Of a DNA stretch of 64,000 bases, positions 43,301 to 49,759 are shown piece by piece; positions within the stretch are counted from its first letter, which is position 1; every line of letters begins with the position of its first letter. Under the pieces are notes generated by a model. It made no database searches. It worked only from the letters and a program-made list of their open reading frames with translations, and had not been told where the DNA came from. The stretch spans positions 5,414,501-5,478,500 of the forward strand of contig NC_010162.1 in the NCBI RefSeq assembly GCF_000067165.1. The letters are read 5' to 3'. This DNA is from Sorangium cellulosum So ce56. Its GTDB lineage: Bacteria; Myxococcota_A; Polyangia; Polyangiales; Polyangiaceae. The translations under genes and the position numbers were made by a program.

Positions 43301-44151
43301 GGCCACCGCCGCGCCGGATCGTGCTCGTCCGCGCGGCGCGCCGCGAGCCACGCCTCGACGGCGTCGAGCGCGAGCGCCACGACCACCCCGTCCTCGGCCT
43401 CCGTCGGCTCCGCGCCAGCGACCGTCGCCGCCGCCGCCACCCCGTCGGCGAGCGCCGGGTCCTCCCGCAGCGCCGCGCGCACCTTCGCCGCCCGCTCGCG
43501 GAGCTCGTCCGTCCACTTCGCGCCGCCGGCCTTCGCGGCCTTGCGCGCGATCTCGTCGACCTCGATCAGGGCGAGCGTCGCGCGCGCGATCGCGAGCTCC
43601 TCCGCGGCGGAGCCGCTGTCGAGCGCGCTCGCAGGCGCGCCCATGGCCGCGAGCGACCGCCGCGCCGCGTGCGCCGCCTCGACGTGCGTGCCCCGCCACG
43701 CCTTCCCCGGGTTCGGCTTGAACAGGCGCTTCTTCGAGAACTCGCGCTTGAAGTCCCAGAGCGCGCTCCGCTCGAGGGTCGCGTCGATCTGCGCCTGCGT
43801 TTCCCGCTCGACCCGGAAGAGCATCGCCACGAAGCGGCCGACGTGGGGCGCCGCCGCGAGGAGCGCCTCGGAGATCTGCTCCGGCGTGAGCGCGGGCCGG
43901 CCCGCGCCGGCGCCGGCGGCGTCCGCCTGCGCCGCGCGCAGCGAGGTCCGGTACGCGTCGAAGCGCGCGTAGGCACCTTCGTCTGCTGCGTGGAAATACT
44001 CCTCGAACCGCTCCGTCAGCTCGGCGAGCCTCGCGGGGTCGAAGAGATCGGCGTAGCCGAAACCAGGGAGCCCGAGCTCTAGCTCGGAGGCATCGGAGGT
44101 CGCCTGCACCCACGAAGAGAAGTCAGCCTGCACTCCAGCGTTCGCTTCCAT
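40321..44151 (-). CDS. Large FAD/Fe-S NAD(P) oxidoreductase, NfnB/GltD-like plus NfnA-like in one chain
   Basis: 1276 residues. Residues 1-330 are unique and helical. About 340-460 carry cysteines in YCLFCHDRDKDSCSKG and CVDNPMCPG/CNDCMKACVF, as in [4Fe-4S] domains of GltD/NfnB. About 475-940 is a GltD-like flavoprotein with GLGPAGYTL (FAD) and VIGGGLTAID (NAD(P)). About 950-1160 is a ferredoxin-reductase-like domain, followed by CMMKEVCAQC and a distal Cys near 1200-1240 as in the [2Fe-2S] site of NfnA/PyrK. Two-subunit Nfn bifurcates electrons between NADPH, NADH and ferredoxin; this chain may do the same in one polypeptide, or act as a related ferredoxin oxidoreductase. Confidence 0.8.
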   Translation of the reverse strand: MEANAGVQADFSSWVQATSDASELELGLPGFGYADLFDPARLAELTERFEEYFHAADEGAYARFDAYRTSLRAAQADAAGAGAGRPALTPEQISEALLAAAPHVGRFVAMLFRVERETQAQIDATLERSALWDFKREFSKKRLFKPNPGKAWRGTHVEAAHAARRSLAAMGAPASALDSGSAAEELAIARATLALIEVDEIARKAAKAGGAKWTDELRERAAKVRAALREDPALADGVAAAATVAGAEPTEAEDGVVVALALDAVEAWLAARRADEHDPARRWPTLKAPRTLDYQELVQLQRKGANGSPGSAELLVGPEHERRDRDGFALTDRRAPPREVESQVDYCLFCHDRDKDSCSKGLRDNKTGAIKANPLGVELNGCPLDEKISEMHTMRGRGESIAALALVCVDNPMCPGTGHRICNDCMKACVFQKQEPVDIPQIETAALTDVLSLPWGLEIYGLLTRWNPLDALRPHALPYNGKNVLVVGLGPAGYTLSHHLTRQGFACVAIDGLKIEPLPVELTGDESRPPRPVKDFKQLYTELDERVLLGFGGVSEYGITVRWDKNFLTVLYVTLARQRLLRIYGGVRFGGTIDLDDAFRLGFHHVAIAAGAGRPTIIPLKNNLARGIRKASDFLMALQLAGAYKRSALANLQVRLPAVVIGGGLTAIDTATELAAYYVVQVEKTADRLDALVAERGEAAVLAMFDEEEREFLAEQRRHAEEIRDERARAAREGRPPRFQGLIDAWGGVSLVYRKRLIDSPAYRLNHEEVAKSLEEGIRYVENLAPVEAVLDERGCVSSLVFDRQEIVDGKWRSAGQAVSIPARTVCVAAGTSPNVTYEKERPGSFVFDKWRQFFQPHRAYVDEGGALKVEPAKPREGFFTSYNDGEHAVSFYGDNHPHYAGSVVKAMASAKDAYPSVVALFRRDIARLGEEPQAARDARRRDLFARLDHDLGAVVERVERLTPTIVEVVVRAPAAARKFEPGQFYRLQNYEVRSPVIRGTRLAMEGLALTGAWVDKEKGLLSLIALEMGASSRLLAALRPGEEVVVMGPTGTPTDIPEGETVLLAGGGLGNAVLFSIAKALKARGDRVIYFAGYRRGEDLFKQDDIEVATDQVVWCTDGGAEIPPRRATDRHFRGNIVQAMRAYAERQLGGELAALSEVRRIIAIGSDKMMNAVREARHGVLAPHLDPKHVGIASINSPMQCMMKEVCAQCLQRHVDPETGKETLVFSCFNQDQLIDHVDFKNLAARLRANTVQEKLSNAWLDHLLAERPTLRHV

Positions 44152-44228
44152 ACCCGCGGCAAATGCTTTCTAGTTCAAGGGGTTCGCTCACCTGACGAGG
44201 GCTTGCCCACGCAGCCTCGAGAGCGGCG

Positions 44229-44264
44229 TAAAATAGCACCAGGTCGCACTTTCGACCTGGTGCT
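44229..44264 (-). terminator. Intrinsic terminator of the roadblock-aroQ-accBC operon
   Basis: On the minus strand AGCACCAGGTCG and CGACCTGGTGCT form a perfect 12-bp stem around a 6-nt loop, followed by ATTTTA. It lies 107 bp after the accC stop and 78 bp before the start of the flavoprotein gene, so it separates the two units. Confidence 0.75.
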
Positions 44265-44370
44265 CGAGCAACATTCAATCGAGCTCGCCCTGCGCTGGTC
44301 AGCGCGTCGAGCACTCGAGCACGCAACCGCTGCGCGCTCATCGACACGTCAACCGCGCCGGTGCGTCGCG

Positions 44371-45717
44371 TCAGAACCCCTGCGAGACGACGCGCTCGAT
44401 CGTATGCGTGGAGATGTTGCCGGCGACGACCTCTGGATCTCGCAGCAGCGCCTGGTGCAGCGGGATGTTCGTGCGGATGCCGCCGATGATGAACTCGTCG
44501 AGCGCGCACCGGAGCCTGGCGATCGCCTCGGCCCGGTTCGCGCCGTGCGCGATCACCTTGGCCACCAGCGAATCGTAGGAGCTTGGAACGCGGAAACCGC
44601 CGTACACGCCGGAATCGACGCGGATCCCGACGCCGCCCGGCGAGTGGTACTCCGTGATGAGGCCCGGCCACGGCACGAACGAGCGCGCATCCTCGGCGTT
44701 GATCCGGCACTCGATGGCGTGGCCCCGGAAGCTCCACGGCCGCGTGTCGGGCAGCGAGAGGCGCTCGCCTGCAGCGGCGAGGATCTGCTGCGCGACAAGA
44801 TCGACGCCGGTCACCATCTCGGTGACCGGGTGCTCGACCTGGACGCGGGTGTTCATCTCCATGAAGAAGAGCTCGCCTCGCTCATCCATCAGGAACTCGA
44901 GCGTGCCCAGGCCGGTGTAGCCGGTCTCGAGGATCGCAGCCCGGAGGATGTCGCCCATCCGGGAGCGCTTCTCGTTGTCCATCGCCGGGCTGGGCGACTC
45001 CTCCATCACCTTCTGGTGCCGGCGCTGGAGCGAGCACTCGCGCTCGCCGAGCGTCCACACGCCCCCGTGCTGATCCGCGAGCACCTGGAACTCGATGTGG
45101 CGCGGCGCCTCGACGTAGCGCTCGAGGTAGACGTCCGGGTTCTTGAAGCCGCTCAGGGCCTCCTGCGTCGCGATCTCGAACGAGCGCTGCACCTCGCTGG
45201 CCTCGCGGACGATGCGCATGCCCCTGCCGCCGCCGCCGCCGGAGGCCTTCAGGATCACCGGATAACCGACGCGGTCGGCCTGCTCGGCCGCGTCCGCGGC
45301 GCTCTTGAGCACGCCCGTGCCGCTGAGCATGGGGATGCCGAAGCGCTTGGCGACCTCGCGCGCGGACACCTTGTCGCCCCAGGTCCGCATCGCCTCCGCG
45401 GTCGGCCCGATGAAGGTGAGGCGGCACTTCTTGCAAAGCTCGGCGAACTTCGCGTTCTCCGAGAGGAACCCGTAGCCCGGGTGGATCGCGTCGGCGCCCG
45501 TGACCTCCGCCGCCGCGATGATCTGCGGGATGTTGAGGTAGCTCTTCGACGCCTCGGCCGGACCGACGCACACGGCCTCGTCTGCGAACCGGACGTGCAG
45601 CGCCGCGGCGTCCGCCTCGGAGTGGATGGCTACCGTGCGGATGCCGAGCAGGCGGCAGGCGCGGATGACACGCATCGCGATCTCGCCGCGATTGGCGATC
45701 AGGATCTTCTGGAACAC
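44371..45717 (-). CDS. accC: Biotin carboxylase subunit of acetyl-CoA carboxylase
   Basis: A 448-residue ATP-grasp enzyme that carboxylates biotin on AccB with bicarbonate and ATP. Motifs: ANRGEIAMRVIRAC at the start, the glycine-rich ATP loop ASGGGGGRGMRIV, HIEFQVLAD, and the catalytic EMNTRVQVEHPVTEM. Full family length. Start ATG 45717 lies 21 bp after the accB stop, so it is the last gene of the operon; a terminator hairpin follows. Confidence 0.95.
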   Translation of the reverse strand: MFQKILIANRGEIAMRVIRACRLLGIRTVAIHSEADAAALHVRFADEAVCVGPAEASKSYLNIPQIIAAAEVTGADAIHPGYGFLSENAKFAELCKKCRLTFIGPTAEAMRTWGDKVSAREVAKRFGIPMLSGTGVLKSAADAAEQADRVGYPVILKASGGGGGRGMRIVREASEVQRSFEIATQEALSGFKNPDVYLERYVEAPRHIEFQVLADQHGGVWTLGERECSLQRRHQKVMEESPSPAMDNEKRSRMGDILRAAILETGYTGLGTLEFLMDERGELFFMEMNTRVQVEHPVTEMVTGVDLVAQQILAAAGERLSLPDTRPWSFRGHAIECRINAEDARSFVPWPGLITEYHSPGGVGIRVDSGVYGGFRVPSSYDSLVAKVIAHGANRAEAIARLRCALDEFIIGGIRTNIPLHQALLRDPEVVAGNISTHTIERVVSQGF

Positions 45718-45738
45718 GGCACCCTCGCCCGGGCAGCG

Positions 45739-46269
<531 letters not shown>

Positions 46270-46308
46270 CGATGTTTGCCGCCTTTCAACCAGAGTGACG
46301 GCGCATGT

Positions 46309-46776
46309 TCAACCTCTTTCGTCGGATCGCAGCTTCTCCAGATGCCCGAGCAGCCCGATCAGCCCGAGGACGTACGAGCTCGGACCGAAGCCCGCGACGC
46401 GCGCCATGCACGCAGGCGCGATGCGGGAGCGACGGCGGAACGGCTCACGCCCGTCCGGGTTGGAGATGTGCACCTCGACGGTAGGAAGCGCGCTCGCGCG
46501 GATCGCGTCATAGAGCGCGATGGAGGTGTGCGTGTAGGCACCGGCGTTGAGGAGGATGCCGTGGAAGCCGCGATCGCCGGCGTGGCTGATCGCGGTCACG
46601 AGCTCTCCCTCGCAGTTCGATTGCATGCACGACACCGAGGCGCCGCGGGCCTTCGCGGCCTCCTCGACGGCGCGGTGAACGTCATCCAGCGTGGCCGTGC
46701 CGTAGATCGCTGGCTCGCGCTTGCCCAGTCGATCGAGGTTCGGCCCGGAGATGACCGAGATGTTGAAGCCGCTCAG
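46309..46776 (-). CDS. aroQ: Type II 3-dehydroquinate dehydratase, apparent CTG start
   Basis: 155 residues, third step of the shikimate pathway. Family residues are intact: N13 in SGPNLDRLG, Y25 in REPAIYG, N77 in LLNAGAYTHTS, H103 in VHISN and the Arg of REPFRRRS. No ATG, GTG or TTG lies at the right place; homology begins two codons after a CTG at 46776-46774 that overlaps the upstream stop as CTGA, with AAGGAG five bases before it. This points to translational coupling from a CTG start. A longer read-through frame exists but does not match the family. Confidence 0.88.
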   Translation of the reverse strand: MSGFNISVISGPNLDRLGKREPAIYGTATLDDVHRAVEEAAKARGASVSCMQSNCEGELVTAISHAGDRGFHGILLNAGAYTHTSIALYDAIRASALPTVEVHISNPDGREPFRRRSRIAPACMARVAGFGPSSYVLGLIGLLGHLEKLRSDERG

Positions 46777-47132
46777 GCGAGCTCCTTCAGCAGCACCGGC
46801 ACCTTGGTGCGCAGGAGGTACCGGGCCTTGCCGATGTTCGCGTCGGGCGTCATCGAGAAGGCCACGAAGTACGAGTTGTTCACGACGCGGATCAGGGTGG
46901 TGACCTTCTCCGCCTGGATCGCGATCTCGGCGGCGTTGCCCGCGTCGAGCATCTCGGCGGCGCGCTGGATCGACTTCAACACGACGCTGAACTCCGCGCC
47001 GATGGTGGTGATGTCGAACGCGGCCCCCGGCTTGGAGTAGCTGTCGACCGGGATCCCCTCGAAATCCATGAGAAGGGTCGCGATGCCGCCCTCGGTGTTC
47101 TCTACGACTTCCTTCAGCACGGCCTGGAACAT
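46773..47132 (-). CDS. Roadblock/LC7 domain protein
   Basis: 119 residues that form a single roadblock/LC7 fold of the MglB type (EGGIATLLMDFEGIPVDSYS, then VVNNSYFVAFSM). In myxobacteria MglB-like proteins act as GAP or scaffold for Ras-like GTPases controlling polarity; no such GTPase is adjacent here. It is the first gene of the operon with aroQ, accB and accC, with which it overlaps by four bases. The metabolic context is odd for a polarity factor. Confidence 0.85.
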   Translation of the reverse strand: MFQAVLKEVVENTEGGIATLLMDFEGIPVDSYSKPGAAFDITTIGAEFSVVLKSIQRAAEMLDAGNAAEIAIQAEKVTTLIRVVNNSYFVAFSMTPDANIGKARYLLRTKVPVLLKELA

Positions 47133-47241
47133 GCGCCGAGATTACCCAAGCGCGGCACGATCGGGAAAACAAACGAACCTGGCCCGGCATCTCGCGCCGT
47201 ATGCCGGCAGAGCCGGCTCGTCATCGTCGCCCGACCCGCTC

Positions 47242-47299
47242 GGGCGCGCGCGGCCAGGCCGATGGCGACCGGGCGCGCGCGGCCAGGCCGATGGCAGAC
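47242..47299. repeat. 29-bp tandem duplication
   Basis: A unit starting GGGCGCGCGCGGCC occurs at 47242-47270 and 47271-47299 (27 of 29 identical). The unit end is followed by another GGCCGCGCGCGG. Non-coding. Confidence 0.6.
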
Positions 47300-47380
47300 G
47301 GCCGCGCGCGGCGTTGACGAGAGATGGCGCCGCGCGGCAGCGCCGCGACAGCTCGTGCCGGCCGCCTGCCATCGTGGACC

Positions 47381-47486
47381 AGCGCAACAGACGCGACAGA
47401 CGCAACCCGACGCAACAGACGCAACCCGACGTAGACGTAACAGACGCAACCCGACGCAACAGACGCAACCGGACGCGACAGACGAA
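47381..47486. repeat. About 19-bp tandem repeat, roughly five degenerate copies
   Basis: Units of the type ACGCAACCCGACGCAACAG repeat head to tail with small indels; one copy is expanded with GTAGACGTAA. The block is less GC-rich than its flanks and lies about 300 bp upstream of the aconitase-like gene. Confidence 0.65.
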
Positions 47487-47790
47487 GCGCGGCGAAACGT
47501 TGGACCGGGCGGGCGCTTTGCCTCTTGCATCCTGGTCCCAGCCGGGCGATTCCCGCCCCTGGGGGCCCGCTCCAAAGCTCGCCTTGACCCTCGTCCAGGC
47601 GAGCGGCTAACGTGCGGCCGTTCTTTCGCCTCGCGGCAAGGTCCGGAGGCGGATCCCACCGGCGCGTCTCGCCGGGGGGCCGACGTCAAACGTGGTCGGG
47701 CGCGGCGTGCGCCGCATCCGCCATCTCATCAAGAAAAACAAGGACGGCCCAACATCTATGCGTGCTCGAGCCGGGGATCCCCCCCGCACG

Positions 47791-49674
47791 ATGCCCCAGA
47801 AGATCCTCGCCGGGCGGGCGACGGATCCTCAGCTGCGCGGTGATCTCGTCCAGGTCAAGGTCGACCAGGTGATCCTCTCCAGGGCGCCGTCGCGCGCGCT
47901 GGCCGAGGCCATCGCCACGGGCATGAAGAAGACGCCGGTCGAAGTCGCCGTCGCCTACGACGGCACCTGCGTGGCCGACGCGAGCTCGCTCGCGGATATC
48001 GACGAGGGCAGCCCGCACTCGGTGTCGCCCGAGTTCCCGACCTACAACATCCCGATCGCGCGGCCCGGCATCGGCTTCCCCGCGCCCGTCCACCTGGAGC
48101 GCTTCGCGGCGCCGGCGCGGCTCGCCCTCACGGACGACCCGCGCCTCACGACCGTCGGCGGCATCGGCATGCTGTCGCTCGTCGTCTCGCCGAGCCAGCT
48201 CGGGCAGGCGCTCGCCACGGGCTCGGTCTGGCTCCGGCCGCCGCGCAGCGTGCAGATCCACCTCTCGGGCAGGGTGCGGCCCTTCGTCTGCGCGCGGGAC
48301 GTCGCCCTCGAGCTGCTCCGCAGGAACCTCGACGAGGTGGTGCGCCGCATCGAAGGCGAGCACCACGCGCCGGTGATCCTCGAGTTCGCCGGGCCGAGCG
48401 CGCGGCTCCTCTCCGTGGGCGACCGCGCGGTGCTCTGCGGCATCGCGCCGCAGGTCGGCGCGGCGGCGGCGCTGTTCGTGAGCGACGAGAAGACGGAGGT
48501 CTTCCTCCGCGATCAGCGAAGGTCGAAGGCCCACCGCGCGCTCGTACCGGACCCGGGCGCGCCGTGCGAGGAGGTCGTCTCGATCGATCTCGGCACGGTC
48601 GATCCGCTCCTCATGGACGAGGAGGGCGTGGTCCGGCCCGTCCGCGATCTCGCCGGCAAGCCCGTGGCGCAGGTCGTCCTCGGGGGCGACTCCGGCGTGA
48701 CGTTGCGCGACATGCTCGCGGCGGCGCTGCTGCTCAAGTCGAAGCGCGTCCCGTCGCGGCTCGACCTGCTCGTCGCCCCGCCGTCGCGGCAGGTGCTCGA
48801 GGTGCTCGCGCAGTCGGGCGCGCTCGTGGATCTCGTCGCGACGGGCGCGCGCATCGTCGAGCCGGACCGGCGCGTCGTCACGTCGGAGATCTACCCGCCG
48901 CCGCCCGGCAGCCTGTCGCTGCGCACCGCGGATCCGGAGCCGCGCATCGCCGGGGCGCCGTCGTTCGTCGTGGCCTCGGCGGAGACCCTGGCCTACGCGG
49001 TGGCCACGGGCGCGGTCGGCGATCCGCGGTCGTTCAAGCGGCCGGTGCGGGTGACCGTGCCGCGGGCGCTGCCGACCGACGACGTGCTGATCCTCCGCGA
49101 CAAGAAGGGGGAGCAGGTGAGCACGAAGAAGCCGCCGCCGGCGCCCGCGGCGGTGCCGTGGAAGGGGCCGCTGACGCTCGACGTGCTCGCCGGCGTGCCG
49201 AAGGTGAACGGGCACGCGGCGGTCGGGGCGCGCGGGCGCGCCGCCCCTGCGCCGGCCGAGGCGCCCGCGGCGGCCGCCGCAGAGCAGGGACAGGCCGCGC
49301 CGGCGGAGGGCAATCCGGCCGGCGGCGTGGCGCTCGTCCTGTCGACGCTCGACGAGGTGCGCGCGGTCGCAGAGCGCGCGACCGATCTCTCGACGGTGCG
49401 CGCGGTGGTCGCGCCCTTCGTCCCGAGCACCGCGGTGTCGGCGTTCGCGAGCGAGGGGATCGCCACGTTCCTCGTCGGCACGGAGGCCCTCGGCAGCATC
49501 AAGGACCAGAAGAGCGTTGAGCTCCCCGCCCCCGCGCAGTGGGGCGATCGCGTCGCGGCGATCTTCGGGAGCGAGCGCGTCGAGGTCGCCTGGCTCGCGA
49601 CCGGCATGGAGCGGAGCTGGACCCACGCGGGCACCGTGCGGCAGCCGCCCAGCGCGGGCAAACCAGCGAGGTAG
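47791..49674 (+). CDS. Aconitase-family fold protein lacking Fe-S cysteines (pseudo-aconitase)
   Basis: 627 residues. The N-terminal two thirds follow aconitase/LeuC order: GDLVQVKVDQV; VHLERFAAPARL; TTVGGIGMLSL (equivalent of the SHT-T-GG region, here DDPRL instead of the catalytic DSHT); ARDVALELLRR; SDEKTEVFLR; VAQVVLGGDSG, where GSCTNG should be. The GCGPC motif is also lost, so none of the three cluster cysteines remains. The C-terminal 160 residues do not show a normal swivel domain. Catalysis is not expected; an RNA-binding or regulatory role, as for other aconitase relatives, is possible. The ATG at 47791 is my choice; 47758 is an alternative. Confidence 0.72.
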   Translation: MPQKILAGRATDPQLRGDLVQVKVDQVILSRAPSRALAEAIATGMKKTPVEVAVAYDGTCVADASSLADIDEGSPHSVSPEFPTYNIPIARPGIGFPAPVHLERFAAPARLALTDDPRLTTVGGIGMLSLVVSPSQLGQALATGSVWLRPPRSVQIHLSGRVRPFVCARDVALELLRRNLDEVVRRIEGEHHAPVILEFAGPSARLLSVGDRAVLCGIAPQVGAAAALFVSDEKTEVFLRDQRRSKAHRALVPDPGAPCEEVVSIDLGTVDPLLMDEEGVVRPVRDLAGKPVAQVVLGGDSGVTLRDMLAAALLLKSKRVPSRLDLLVAPPSRQVLEVLAQSGALVDLVATGARIVEPDRRVVTSEIYPPPPGSLSLRTADPEPRIAGAPSFVVASAETLAYAVATGAVGDPRSFKRPVRVTVPRALPTDDVLILRDKKGEQVSTKKPPPAPAAVPWKGPLTLDVLAGVPKVNGHAAVGARGRAAPAPAEAPAAAAAEQGQAAPAEGNPAGGVALVLSTLDEVRAVAERATDLSTVRAVVAPFVPSTAVSAFASEGIATFLVGTEALGSIKDQKSVELPAPAQWGDRVAAIFGSERVEVAWLATGMERSWTHAGTVRQPPSAGKPAR

Positions 49675-49686
49675 CCGGGCCGAGAT

Positions 49687-49736
49687 CCCGGTGGCGAGGC
49701 CGCCTCCCACAGGAGCGGAGGCGCCTTCCACCGGGA
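49687..49736. terminator. Stem-loop between convergent genes
   Basis: TCCCGGTGG at 49687-49695 pairs with CCACCGGGA at 49728-49736, with an inner pairing CCGCCTCC/GGAGGCG. It lies 12 bp after the aconitase-like stop and 24 bp from the convergent DUF4139 gene. No T-run. Confidence 0.5.
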
Positions 49737-49759
49737 GCCCGGGAGCCGGACAGCGGCGC

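Larger units (their letters stand above)
47133..47790. other. Intergenic region with two blocks of tandem repeats
   Basis: About 660 bp between the roadblock operon and the aconitase-like gene. It must contain both divergent promoters. It holds two tandem-repeat blocks and no convincing gene, although several Arg-rich frames are open. A reading frame from 47692 continues into the downstream gene but does not match its family. Confidence 0.45.

Noticed and set aside
40201..44082. Plus-strand open frame of 1293 codons opposite the NfnAB-like gene
   Set aside because: Low-complexity Arg/Ala/Leu mirror frame; the minus frame has Fe-S, FAD and NAD(P) motifs.
47381..47486. 19-bp repeats considered as a CRISPR array or origin iterons
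   Set aside because: No regular spacers, degenerate units, and no replication gene nearby.
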